Assembly (NCBI RefSeq): GCF_011751075.1
Contig: NZ_JAALLN010000023.1
Span: 1 to 64,000 of the forward strand
Direction of reading: 5' to 3'
From: Flavobacterium poyangense
GTDB lineage: Bacteria > Bacteroidota > Bacteroidia > Flavobacteriales > Flavobacteriaceae
DNA: 64,000 nucleotides
The translations under genes were made by a program, and so were the position numbers. The stretch's first letter is position 1. The number at the start of each line of letters is the position of its first letter. This document shows positions 43,535 to 52,088 of this stretch, in pieces. Below the pieces are notes generated by a model that worked only from the letters and a program-made list of their open reading frames with translations, was not told where the DNA came from and did no database searches.

Positions 43535-45331
43535 TTAATTTGTTTTCTGTCTTTTAGCCATACTTTTTTGCTGTTGGATAATAGCTCTTTGCTGTTGTCT
43601 CATGTCTCTCTCATGTTGTCTCATATCTCTTTCATACTGCCTCATGTCTTTCTCATGTTGCTTCATGTCAATTTCATATTGTCTCATATCTTTTTCATGT
43701 TGCTTCATGTCTATCTCATGTTGTTTGCTATCGCCATTTTTTTGATAGTTATTGAGATTGTACTTTTCCATATCAGCATTGTATTTGTCCATCGCTAATT
43801 CGTATTTCTGCATTTCTTTTTCGAAAACAGCTTCGTATTTTGACATGATTTCGTTTACCTCGTTTTCGTAAGCAGCTAATTTTGGCTCAAGTTCATTCAT
43901 TTTTTTTTCAAATTCATCCATATCCCTTTCGTAATTTTTCATCGCCTTTTCATCATTTAGATTTGCAGGAGGAACAGGAGGTTTAGGCATATTAGCCATG
44001 GCAGTTGGAGGTGATGGTATTGCAGCACTTGCAAAAACCGGAGGTGCTGGCGGAGTAGGAGGTGCCGCATAGGTTCCGTTTTGATATACGGTTTTACTTT
44101 CTCTAACCTGTACCGGATCATCAATATCAGCTACATCGTCAAGTTCACCATCTGAGATTAATTTGATTTTTTTGGTACCATTATCATTCGTTACAATTAC
44201 AATTCCACAATCTTTAATGGCTTCAGTGCCTTGTATTTGCATGGTTTGTGCTTCTCTGGCTTCTCTTTTAATATCTAATCTGATGGCTGTTAATTCATTA
44301 GCTGAATTTCTTTTCACTTTCGATATAACAATATCAACATTGTGATTTGACTTTAATTGTGCTGTAATTTCCTTTAATTCCTGATCGGTAGTGTTCTTTT
44401 TGATTTTGTAAACATCTTGCGTCTGATTATTTTCTTTAGTAACTTCCTGCGTCTGTTTTTTCTCCTGTGCTATGGTTTTGATTTGAAACAGGATTACGAA
44501 AGTTAGAAGTGCCGGAAGTATGGCATAATACTTCCAATAGTTCCTTTTTTTTGATTGATTTTTGTTTAACATGACAATTCGTTTTTTGATTAATGATTGA
44601 TAAAAATGATTGGTGATTGTAACACAACTTTCGTGTGTTGTTATTTTTAAAAGCGTGTATTGGTACGCTTTTTTGTCCGAAAGTTTTTTTGCAGCTTCAC
44701 TATCTGCAATGAACTCAAGGTTTTGAATGATGGCTTTTTTATAAAACCAGATTATTGGATTGAACCAAAACAGTACACAGAAGATTCTGGAAATCAAAAC
44801 GTCGACAGTATGCTTCTGATCGCTGTGTACCTTTTCATGTTCAATAATATTCTCTAATTCTGAAGCAGTGTACAGTGATGAGTTGTAAACGATATAATCA
44901 AAATAAGAGAAGGGAGCAATATTTTCGTTTGTATCTATAAATTTAAAATCAGCTTGTTGTTGCACTTTTTTACCTTTCAGTACAGAATTCAAACTATAAA
45001 AGTCTATTCCAAATTTGGTTAAGAAAGCAATAAAACCAATCGCATAAACAACCATATAAACCAGGTTCCAGTTGATTTCAAAAGACTCTTCTTCTATAAC
45101 ATGCGTAATTGAAGCAGGAGAGTAACTTATATTTGAAACCGGCACAGGATCGATCCAGATAATTTTGGTGTACACTATAAAAGGTAAAACCAGTGAGGTA
45201 ATTAATCCGGTCAATAAAAACCATCTGTTACTGGTAAAGAAGGTCTCTTTGCGTAATAAGAAATGATAAGCAGTATAAAACAAAAGTAATAAGCTACCTG
45301 ATTTTGCGATATAAACGAATAGTGCTTCCAT
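43535..45331 (-). CDS. M56-family BlaR1-like membrane metallopeptidase, copy 2
   Basis: 598 aa. Membrane segments near 12-26, 37-55 and 90-107, then the cytoplasmic zinc protease site HEKVH (165-169) with downstream NLEFIAD supplying the third ligand (Glu206), and a fourth segment near 265-287. In BlaR1-type systems this protease inactivates the BlaI repressor after an extracytoplasmic signal. The C-terminal region is not a penicillin-binding domain: it is Pro-rich, then a long charged helix ending in 7-residue repeats such as MRQYERD. It is paired with blaI copy 2, 10 bp upstream, and is clearly homologous to copy 1 through residue 330. Confidence 0.87.
   Translation of the reverse strand: MEALFVYIAKSGSLLLLFYTAYHFLLRKETFFTSNRWFLLTGLITSLVLPFIVYTKIIWIDPVPVSNISYSPASITHVIEEESFEINWNLVYMVVYAIGFIAFLTKFGIDFYSLNSVLKGKKVQQQADFKFIDTNENIAPFSYFDYIVYNSSLYTASELENIIEHEKVHSDQKHTVDVLISRIFCVLFWFNPIIWFYKKAIIQNLEFIADSEAAKKLSDKKAYQYTLLKITTHESCVTITNHFYQSLIKKRIVMLNKNQSKKRNYWKYYAILPALLTFVILFQIKTIAQEKKQTQEVTKENNQTQDVYKIKKNTTDQELKEITAQLKSNHNVDIVISKVKRNSANELTAIRLDIKREAREAQTMQIQGTEAIKDCGIVIVTNDNGTKKIKLISDGELDDVADIDDPVQVRESKTVYQNGTYAAPPTPPAPPVFASAAIPSPPTAMANMPKPPVPPANLNDEKAMKNYERDMDEFEKKMNELEPKLAAYENEVNEIMSKYEAVFEKEMQKYELAMDKYNADMEKYNLNNYQKNGDSKQHEIDMKQHEKDMRQYEIDMKQHEKDMRQYERDMRQHERDMRQQQRAIIQQQKSMAKRQKTN
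43593..43718 (-). repeat. 21-bp coding repeats (heptad coiled-coil tail)
   Basis: Six tandem 21-bp units (starts 43593, 43614, 43635, 43656, 43677, 43698 on the plus strand) encode heptads of the form M-[KR]-Q-[HY]-E-x-D near the C-terminus of the second M56 protein. The opposite strand shows an open frame only because of this repeat. Confidence 0.85.
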
Positions 45332-45341
45332 AAAATGATGA

Positions 45342-45707
45342 TTATTTTTGTTTTGGATTTTCGATCATGACTAAAATTTCACGCAGTTCAGCGGCAGAAA
45401 TTTTCTCTTCTTTAGCAAAAAAAGAGACCATACTTTTATAGGAACTATTAAAGTAATTATCAATAGCAGTGTTCATAAAACCTTTTCGATACTCTTCAAT
45501 ACTTACAATCGGATAATATTGATGGGTGTTTCCGAAAGCATTATGGCTCACATATTCTTTTTCCTCCAGATTACGAACAATAGTCGAAAGGGTATTGTAA
45601 TGCGGCTGATCTTCCGTGATCTCGGCTTGAACCTCTTTTACGAAGGCTTTTTTGAGCTTCCATAAAATGTGCATGATTTCCTCTTCTTTATTGGTTAACT
45701 TTTGCAT
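45342..45707 (-). CDS. BlaI/MecI/CopY-family repressor, copy 2
   Basis: 121 aa. Winged-helix N-terminus (LTNKEEEIMHILWKLKKAFV ... HYNTLSTIVRNLEEKEYVSH) and a C-terminal dimerisation part containing the likely protease-sensitive region. Nearly identical to copy 1, so the duplication is recent or kept by conversion. It lies 29 bp after M56 copy 1 and 10 bp before M56 copy 2. No palindromic operator was seen in its short upstream gap, so it is probably transcribed from the promoter of copy 1. Confidence 0.9.
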   Translation of the reverse strand: MQKLTNKEEEIMHILWKLKKAFVKEVQAEITEDQPHYNTLSTIVRNLEEKEYVSHNAFGNTHQYYPIVSIEEYRKGFMNTAIDNYFNSSYKSMVSFFAKEEKISAAELREILVMIENPKQK

Positions 45708-45736
45708 GGCTTAAGGTTTTAAATTATGGAGAAGAC

Positions 45737-47362
45737 CTATTTTTTGGTTGTAATTTCAATCACGCCATTTCGACCTTTTTCGCCATATTTTTGTACAGCC
45801 TGAGGACCTTTGAAAACACTCATTTTTTCGATATTAACCGAATCAAGATCATCTAATTCTGTATCGTCTGATTGTACAACGCCATCAACGATTAAAAGTC
45901 TTTTAGCAGAACTGCCACCGGATTTTACTACAAGCTTTGGTTTTGCTTCGCTATTGTATACAATAGTTGTTGTTTCTTCATTGTCACCATTTGTAGTTAC
46001 ACTTACATTTGTGTTTACATTGGTTTTTACTGTAGTGCTTACATTAGTATTTGTAGTAGCATTTGCGCCAGCATTTTCACTAGTAGTATCATCAGTTTGA
46101 ACATAGGTAAAGCTATTAGTTTTTTGAGATTTCTTATTTTTTATTTTTGATTCTTCAACAGACTCTTTTTCTTTATTGTTTTTAGTAACTAAGATTATTC
46201 TTTTAGACCCGTTTTCATCGGTTTTAATAATAATACCACATTCTTTAATAGGCTCAGAACCCGAAAGATGAATTGCCTGAGTTTCTGTTGTACCGTTTTT
46301 AAGATCCACTTTAATAGCTGTTAATTCATTTTTTGAGTTTCTTTTTGTTTCAGAAACAACAGCTTCAACATTGTGATTTGCTTTTAATTTTTCTACCATT
46401 TCAGCAAGTTCCTGATCTGTAGTAGATTTTTGGATCTTATAAACATCCATCGCTTTCGTTTCTTTTGAAAGGCTGCTTTTTACTGTTAGTTCTTTTTCAT
46501 GAGCGACAACTTCAACCTGAAATAGAAGTGCAAACGCTACAAGTGCCGGAATTACAGTACAATACTTCCAATAATTCCTTTTGTGTGATTGATTTTGATT
46601 TAACATAACAATTCGTTTTTTGATTAATGATTGATAAAAATGATTGGTAATGGCAACACCGTTTTCATGTGTTGTTATTTTTAAAAGAGTATACTGATAG
46701 GCTTTTTTATCAGTAAGTTTTTTGGAAGCTTCATGATCTGCAATAAACTCAAGATTTTGAAAAATTGCTTTTTTGTAAAGCCAGATAATTGGATTGAACC
46801 AAAAAAGTATGCAGAAGATTCTGGAAATCAAAACATCTACGGTATGATTCTGATCGCTGTGTACTTTTTCATGTTCAATAATACTCTCTAATTCTGATGT
46901 AGTGTAAAGTGATGAGTTGTACACTATATATTCGAAATAAGAGAAGGGGGCTATATTCTCCTTAATATCAATAAATTTAAAATCTGCTTGTTGCTGTACT
47001 TTTTTGCCTTTTAGAATGATATTTAAACTATAAAAATCCAGAGCAAATTTTATCAGGAAAGCCAGAAATCCAATACTATAGAAGGTCAGGAGTACATAGT
47101 ACCAATTGATTTCAAAAGTCTGATTTTCAATTGTTTGTGCTAAAACAGGTTGAAAATCCAGATTTTGTGCTGAAGTCGGAGCAACCCATACATTTTTGGT
47201 ATACACTATAAACGGTACTATCAGCGAGGTAGCCAAACCGGTTAATAAAAACCATCTGTTATTGGTAAAGAATGTTTCTTTGCGCAGTAAAAAATAATAG
47301 GCAACATAAAACAACAGTAACAGCCCACCTGATTTTGCGATATAAACGAATAGTGCTTCCAT
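45737..47362 (-). CDS. M56-family BlaR1-like membrane metallopeptidase, copy 1, with TonB-plug-like tail
   Basis: 541 aa. N-terminal membrane and protease architecture is almost identical to copy 2, including HEKVH and NLEFIAD. The C-terminus differs: a Thr/Asn-rich linker (NTNVSTTVKTNVNTN) and a final about 60 residues with DDLDSVNIEKMSVFKGPQ and YGEKGRNGVIEITTKK. This pattern is that of the plug end of TonB-dependent receptors, as seen in some Bacteroidota M56 proteins. The plug-like tail may contact an outer-membrane partner (inference). It follows blaI copy 1 by 7 bp. Confidence 0.87.
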   Translation of the reverse strand: MEALFVYIAKSGGLLLLFYVAYYFLLRKETFFTNNRWFLLTGLATSLIVPFIVYTKNVWVAPTSAQNLDFQPVLAQTIENQTFEINWYYVLLTFYSIGFLAFLIKFALDFYSLNIILKGKKVQQQADFKFIDIKENIAPFSYFEYIVYNSSLYTTSELESIIEHEKVHSDQNHTVDVLISRIFCILFWFNPIIWLYKKAIFQNLEFIADHEASKKLTDKKAYQYTLLKITTHENGVAITNHFYQSLIKKRIVMLNQNQSHKRNYWKYCTVIPALVAFALLFQVEVVAHEKELTVKSSLSKETKAMDVYKIQKSTTDQELAEMVEKLKANHNVEAVVSETKRNSKNELTAIKVDLKNGTTETQAIHLSGSEPIKECGIIIKTDENGSKRIILVTKNNKEKESVEESKIKNKKSQKTNSFTYVQTDDTTSENAGANATTNTNVSTTVKTNVNTNVSVTTNGDNEETTTIVYNSEAKPKLVVKSGGSSAKRLLIVDGVVQSDDTELDDLDSVNIEKMSVFKGPQAVQKYGEKGRNGVIEITTKK

Positions 47363-47369
47363 AAAATGA

Positions 47370-47738
47370 TTATTTGTCTTCCTTAGGATTTTCGATCATG
47401 GCTAAGATTTCACGCAATTCAGCTGCAGAAATTTTTTCTTCTTTAGCAAAAAAAGACACCATACTTTTATAAGAACTATTAAAATAATTATCAATAGCAG
47501 TACTCATAAAACCTTTTCGATAATCTTCAATACTTACAATCGGATAATATTGATGGGTGTTTCCGAAAGCATTATGACTCACGTATCCTTTTTCTTCGAG
47601 ATTGCGTACAATAGTCGATAGTGTGTTGTAATGAGGCTGATCCTCAGTAATCTCGGCTTGAACTTCTTTCACGAAAGCTTTTTTGAGCTTCCATAAAATG
47701 TGCATGATTTCCTCTTCTTTGTTCGTTAGCTTTTGCAT
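47370..47738 (-). CDS. BlaI/MecI/CopY-family repressor, copy 1
   Basis: 122 aa from ATG 47738; a longer frame starting at 47786 would run through the operator region and is rejected. Winged helix as in copy 2, differing by a few residues (GYVSH for EYVSH, ENPKEDK at the end). It is first in the minus-strand operon blaI1-M56-blaI2-M56-serine hydrolase. The palindromic sites at 47765-47809, directly upstream, are its likely target. Confidence 0.9.
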   Translation of the reverse strand: MQKLTNKEEEIMHILWKLKKAFVKEVQAEITEDQPHYNTLSTIVRNLEEKGYVSHNAFGNTHQYYPIVSIEDYRKGFMSTAIDNYFNSSYKSMVSFFAKEEKISAAELREILAMIENPKEDK

Positions 47739-47764
47739 GTTTTCTAATTTTAATTCAAAACTAC

Positions 47765-47809
47765 AACTATTTTTATAGTTACGCAACTACAAAAGTAGTT
47801 AATTAACTA
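47765..47809 (-). promoter_or_regulatory. Putative BlaI operator cluster overlapping the operon promoter
   Basis: Three adjacent dyads: AACTATTTTTATAGTT (47765-47780), AACTACAAAAGTAGTT (47785-47800) and TAGTTAATTAACTA (47796-47809). The middle one has the ACTAC-N4-GTAGT form close to TACA/TGTA-type BlaI/MecI operators. On the minus strand TACTTTTG (47797 to 47790) matches the Bacteroidota -7 element and lies inside that dyad. Repression by promoter occlusion is therefore likely. No clear -33 TTTG was found. Confidence 0.65.
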
Positions 47810-47903
47810 TTTTTTAAGTTTGCTTTGAATTCAGCGCATAGAAAAACGGTTCAATTTAGAGGTATTAAATTGAAAATGAATTGATTGTATTTTAAAGGAA
47901 CTA

Positions 47904-49121
47904 CTAACGAATTTTTTCGTCGATCAAAGCTTTTTTGATCCAGAAGCAACAAAATGCTGCGATAAGTCCGGTACAAGCCATAACAAACCAGTTGATTTGA
48001 TAACCTAAACGGGTAATAATTTCAAAGCCGATTTTTGAACTTATAATATGAGCCAAACTAAAACTCATGGTGTAAAGTGCCATATAACGGCCTTCCTGAC
48101 CACGTGGTGCGCGACTTAAAGCAAATGCATTAGAGAAAGGGAAGGTCAGAATTTCTCCAATAGAGATGCAAATCATACTGATAACGAGTATCCCGGCCCA
48201 AACATTAATGAGTAACAAAAAGAAACTTAGACTCATTATTAAGGAACCTACAATGATGATTTTTATTTTTGGAAAGCCTTTTCTTTCCATAAAGCCAACT
48301 GTTGGCATTTCGAGAAAAAAGATCAGAAGTCCGTTTAGCGTCATTAGTAAGCCGGTCTGAAATTCGCTTAAACCAAATTTTTCGTTGTGGTATAAAGGTA
48401 AGGTCGTAAAAAGCTGAAAGAAAATCATAGCAGTCGCAAAACTTACAAACAAGAAAACCCAGAAGATTTTATCATGAAAAACTGATTTTACGTTTGCGCT
48501 GCTCTCAATTTTGTCATCGTGAGTCACTTTTTTCTTTTCTTTAACCAATAAAGCAAAAATTAAAATAGAAACAATACAGGACGCTCCATCAACCCAAAAC
48601 AAGCCGGAATACCCAATTCCCATAATAATCAAACCACCCAAAGCAGGACCTGCGGCAAAACCCAGATTTACAGCTAAACGCACCAATGTTAGTGCTCGCG
48701 TTCTGTTTTCCGGTTTAGCATAAGCTCCTAAAGAGACAAACATGGCAGGTCTAAACATATCTGCAATAACCATCAGAACAAACATAGCAGCACAAAGCGC
48801 CCAGAAAGTGGTTATATATTGAATAAAGAAAAGCGATACCCCACTGGTAAATAAACTAAAAATCATGATTTTGTAAAACCCGATTTTATCCGATAATTTG
48901 CCGCCTAACCAGGAACCCAACATAGAGCCAAGACCAAACGAAACCATAATCCAACCCACCTGATTGTAAGAGAAATGAAGGTCTTCTTTTAAGTATTTGG
49001 ACAAAAAAGGAAGTACCATAGTACCGGCACGATTAATAAAAGTTACAAGGGTAAGTATCCAAATTTCTCTTGAAAATCCTTTAAAATTATTGATGTAGTG
49101 GGTAAAAGCAGTTTTGAGCAT
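47904..49121 (-). CDS. MFS transporter (drug-efflux type)
   Basis: 405 aa with 12 membrane segments. GSWLGGKLSDKIGFYKIM is the MFS motif A between TM2 and TM3, and ALTLVRLAVNLGFAAGPALGG resembles motif C of drug:H+ antiporters. Substrate unknown. It lies 117 bp from the blaI promoter on the same strand, but the operator gap suggests separate transcription. Confidence 0.85.
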   Translation of the reverse strand: MLKTAFTHYINNFKGFSREIWILTLVTFINRAGTMVLPFLSKYLKEDLHFSYNQVGWIMVSFGLGSMLGSWLGGKLSDKIGFYKIMIFSLFTSGVSLFFIQYITTFWALCAAMFVLMVIADMFRPAMFVSLGAYAKPENRTRALTLVRLAVNLGFAAGPALGGLIIMGIGYSGLFWVDGASCIVSILIFALLVKEKKKVTHDDKIESSANVKSVFHDKIFWVFLFVSFATAMIFFQLFTTLPLYHNEKFGLSEFQTGLLMTLNGLLIFFLEMPTVGFMERKGFPKIKIIIVGSLIMSLSFFLLLINVWAGILVISMICISIGEILTFPFSNAFALSRAPRGQEGRYMALYTMSFSLAHIISSKIGFEIITRLGYQINWFVMACTGLIAAFCCFWIKKALIDEKIR

Positions 49122-49218
49122 TATAAATTGGTTATTTACAGCAAAGTTAGAAAACTTTGTAACGTAGAGCGGTTGCTGCTTTGTTACTTTTAAACTATTT
49201 TTGCATAAAATTGTAAAG

Positions 49219-49818
49219 ATGAAAAAAATTGTCGCATTTGTTTTGCTGTTGACCTTTACTTTAGGTTTTAGCCAAAAGAAATTTAAACAGAGTGATGCTG
49301 AAAAATTTCAGAAGAAAATTAATTCAGAATATGCTGATGCTAAGACAAGTCCGCTGATGGAGCAGGATTTGAGAACGTTTAAGGCCTTAGCGTTTTATCC
49401 GATAAATCAATCTTTTTTCGTGAATGCTGTTTTTGAAAAAGCGGTAAATGAAAAGGTTTTCGAAATGAAAACCACGGGAACAAGAACACCAAAATATATT
49501 AAATACGGAACGGTAAGTTTTAAGATTAATGGAGTTGACTGTCGGTTGAATGTATATAGAAATATAGAACTTTCGAAAAATCCGGAGTATAAGAATCATT
49601 TATTCTTGCCTTTTTCAGATTTAACCTGTGGTAAAGAGAGTTATATCGGAGGCCGCTATATTGATTTAGAAATCCCGAAGGGCAATACGATTGCAATTGA
49701 TTTTAATCAGGCATACAATCCGTATTGTGCTTATAATCATAAATATTCCTGTCCGATTGTTCCGTTAGAGAATGATTTGAAGGTTGAAATTAAAGCAGGT
49801 GTGAAAACGTTTCATTAA
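49219..49818 (+). CDS. Exported DUF1684 protein
   Basis: 199 aa from ATG 49219 with a signal peptide (VLLLTFTLGFSQ). The C-terminal half has the DUF1684 signature: LFLPFSDLTCGKESYIGGRY, DFNQAYNPYCAYNHKYSCP and PLENDLKVEIKAGVK. A frame opening at TTG 49201 would spoil the signal peptide. Function of DUF1684 is unknown; conserved Cys/His/Tyr residues hint at metal or redox chemistry (inference). Its stop overlaps the ATG of the tatD-like gene by one base. Confidence 0.85.
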   Translation: MKKIVAFVLLLTFTLGFSQKKFKQSDAEKFQKKINSEYADAKTSPLMEQDLRTFKALAFYPINQSFFVNAVFEKAVNEKVFEMKTTGTRTPKYIKYGTVSFKINGVDCRLNVYRNIELSKNPEYKNHLFLPFSDLTCGKESYIGGRYIDLEIPKGNTIAIDFNQAYNPYCAYNHKYSCPIVPLENDLKVEIKAGVKTFH

Positions 49819-50474
49819 TGGAATTTTTCAATTTTCATACGCATCATTTTAGCAATCAGTCTAATATTTTAGAATTGGTCAATCAGTATCCGCAAGATTT
49901 TGATAGTGCTGTGCCGTTTTATTCTATTGGAATTCATCCTTGGTACATTGTAAAAGAACGAATTGAAAGTGATCTGGAAATTATTGAAGAAAAATTGCAA
50001 ACTAAAAATTGTCTGGCAATTGGAGAATGCGGTTTAGACAAGCGGGTTGAAGTTCCGCTGGAGTTGCAGATTTTGGTTTTTGAAAAACAATTGATTCTGG
50101 CAGAAAAGTACAAAAAGCCGGTAGTGATACATTGTGTAGCCGCTTTTCAGGAAGTGATTACCATTAGAAAAAAAATGAAAATCACCGTTCCGATGATTAT
50201 ACATGGCTTTTCGAAAAATGGTCAGATTGCGAAACAATTGGTTAAAGAAGGATTTTATATTTCGTTTGGAAAATACCTGCTTAAAAACCCTGATTTGAAA
50301 ACGGTTTTTCAAGAGGTACCAAACAATCGTTTTTTTCTGGAAACCGATACAATACAAGAAACAATTGAGCAAGTATACGATTTAGCCGCAGCATACAAGG
50401 GTTTGAACAGCAAAGAGCTGGAAAAGACTATCTTAAATAACTATAGAGTTGTTTTTGAGGGGAGTGAGATGTGA
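49818..50474 (+). CDS. TatD-family metal-dependent hydrolase
   Basis: 218 aa, shorter than typical TatD (about 260). Metal-ligand motifs of the TIM-barrel: FHTHH at the start, SIGIHPWY, AIGECGLDKR, VIHCVAAFQEV, MIIHGFSKN and FLETDT. TatD proteins are 3'-5' DNases or general metallohydrolases. It is translationally coupled to the DUF1684 gene (1-bp overlap). The last codons and the TGA stop lie inside a heptamer repeat array, so the C-terminus (EGSEM) may have been set by repeat insertion. Confidence 0.85.
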   Translation: MEFFNFHTHHFSNQSNILELVNQYPQDFDSAVPFYSIGIHPWYIVKERIESDLEIIEEKLQTKNCLAIGECGLDKRVEVPLELQILVFEKQLILAEKYKKPVVIHCVAAFQEVITIRKKMKITVPMIIHGFSKNGQIAKQLVKEGFYISFGKYLLKNPDLKTVFQEVPNNRFFLETDTIQETIEQVYDLAAAYKGLNSKELEKTILNNYRVVFEGSEM

Positions 50475-50512
50475 GATGTGAAACCTGAAACTTGAAACTT
50501 GAAACTTGAAAC
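50462..50512. repeat. Heptamer array joining GTGAGAT and TTGAAAC units
   Basis: One continuous 7-bp register: GTGAGAT, GTGAGAT, GTGAAAC, CTGAAAC, then TTGAAAC three times. It links the GTGGGAT-type and GAAACTT-type repeats. It overlaps the 3' end and stop codon of the tatD-like gene. Confidence 0.85.
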
Positions 50513-50553
50513 AAAAGATAACAAAAAATAAATTATAAAATCAATAAAGATAT

Positions 50554-51270
50554 ATGGCAGAGTGGACAGAAAGAGCCGAGCTTTTATTTACTAAAGAAGG
50601 ATTAGAAAACCTGCAAAACTCAAATGTTTTGGTAGTTGGTTTAGGCGGTGTAGGATCATTTGCAGCTGAATTTTTGGCCAGAGCAGGAGTGGGGAACATG
50701 ACAATTGTAGATGGAGATGTAGTGGACATTACCAATATAAACAGACAACTACCGGCTTTGCATTCTACAGTGGGTGAGCCAAAAATCAAAATAGTAGGAG
50801 ATCGCTTGATGGACATTAATCCGGAATTAAAACTGACACGAGTTCAGGAATTTTTATCGCCGGAACGTGCTTTTGAGATTGTGACTCCAGAATTTGATTA
50901 TGTTTTGGACTGTATTGACAGTATTACTCCAAAGTTAAATTTGATTTTTGCCGCAAAACGAAATAGAGTAAAAATCATAAGCAGTATGGGTGCGGGGGGA
51001 AAAATGTTAGCTTCAAAAGTAAAAGTTACTGATATTTCTAAAACGATAAACTGTTACTTTTCGAAAACAATTCGCAAGCGTTTGAAAGAAGCTAAAATCA
51101 ATAAATTGAAAGTTGTCTTCTCTTCAGAAATTCAAGATGAGAAAAGTTTGAAATTAACGGACGGAAAGAACTTCAAAAAATCATTTTACGGGACCAATAG
51201 TTATATGCCAGGTTTATTTGGCCTACATGCTGCTGAAACAGTAATTCGATATTTACTGAAAAAAGAATAG
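50554..51270 (+). CDS. tcdA: tRNA threonylcarbamoyladenosine dehydratase
   Basis: 238 aa ThiF/E1-like enzyme that cyclises t6A37 in tRNA to ct6A. Nucleotide-binding GLGGVGS at 29-35, DGDVVDITNINRQLPAL (53-69, with the Asn/Arg of the adenylation site) and DCIDSITPK match TcdA (formerly YgdL/CsdL). It follows the tatD-like gene; this pairing is frequent in Bacteroidota. Confidence 0.93.
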   Translation: MAEWTERAELLFTKEGLENLQNSNVLVVGLGGVGSFAAEFLARAGVGNMTIVDGDVVDITNINRQLPALHSTVGEPKIKIVGDRLMDINPELKLTRVQEFLSPERAFEIVTPEFDYVLDCIDSITPKLNLIFAAKRNRVKIISSMGAGGKMLASKVKVTDISKTINCYFSKTIRKRLKEAKINKLKVVFSSEIQDEKSLKLTDGKNFKKSFYGTNSYMPGLFGLHAAETVIRYLLKKE

Positions 51271-51354
51271 TGGCGATTTTGCATAAACAGTTTGCAGTAA
51301 CAATTAGAAACCTTTGAACCTTTGCTATTTAGAACCTTTGTACCTTAAAAAAAA

Positions 51355-52017
51355 ATGATAAAAACAGTAATTTTTGATATGGACGGTGTTATTGTCGATA
51401 CAGAACCCGTTCACCGTTACGCTTATTACAAACAATTTTCTGAGCTTGATATTGAGGTTTCAGAAGAAATGTACACTTCGTTTACCGGATTTTCGACTCG
51501 AAATACATTTCAAACACTGAAAGGGCATTTTCCAGCGATAACGCAGGAAGTAGAAGATCTGATTCAAAGAAAAAGAACCATTTTCAATGATGCTTTCGAT
51601 ACTAAGGAAGACTTGTATTTACTTGATGGTGTTGAAGATTTGATTAAAGATTTACATGCGAACGGAATTCAGTTAATTTTAGCGTCTTCTGCATCGAAGG
51701 TAACTATTGAGCGTGTTTTTACCCGATTTAATTTATATCCTTATTTTACAGATACGGTAAGCGGTGAAGACTTTCCGCAATCAAAGCCCAACCCTGCTAT
51801 TTTTTTGCATGCGGCATCATTGTCAAAAGCGCCAAAAGAGAACTGTATCGTGATTGAAGATAGCACAAATGGCGTACTGGCAGCCAAAGGAGCGGGTCTC
51901 TTTTGTATAGGCTACAACAGTCATCATTCTAAAATGCAGGACTTATCCGCTTCTGATTTAATTATCAATGATTTCAAGGAGTTAAATGCTGAAAAAATAT
52001 CGCAATTAGGCGCTTGA
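51355..52017 (+). CDS. HAD-IA hydrolase (beta-phosphoglucomutase-like)
   Basis: 220 aa. Motif I FDMDGVIVDTEPVH (Asp8, Asp10), a four-helix cap, motif II ILASSAS, motif III SKPNP and motif IV IEDSTNG. This is the classic subfamily IA set for beta-PGM/phosphatase relatives. The substrate cannot be read from sequence. It is unrelated to the HAD-like array at 34281-39741, whose cap and spacing differ. Upstream (51309-51347) are short AACCTTTG repeats. Confidence 0.9.
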   Translation: MIKTVIFDMDGVIVDTEPVHRYAYYKQFSELDIEVSEEMYTSFTGFSTRNTFQTLKGHFPAITQEVEDLIQRKRTIFNDAFDTKEDLYLLDGVEDLIKDLHANGIQLILASSASKVTIERVFTRFNLYPYFTDTVSGEDFPQSKPNPAIFLHAASLSKAPKENCIVIEDSTNGVLAAKGAGLFCIGYNSHHSKMQDLSASDLIINDFKELNAEKISQLGA

Positions 52018-52088
52018 ATTAAGTAAAATTTAACATTTGTTAACTGATTGAGTTGTAAATTTGAATAAAAACAAATAAACCTAGAACA

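Noticed and set aside
43529..43798. Plus-strand hydrophobic frame opposite the second M56 gene
   Set aside because: It is the complement of the 21-bp coding repeat and has no independent support.
51309..51347. AACCTTTG repeats upstream of the HAD hydrolase as a regulatory array
   Set aside because: Only a few imperfect units with an irregular period; no dyad or promoter pattern.
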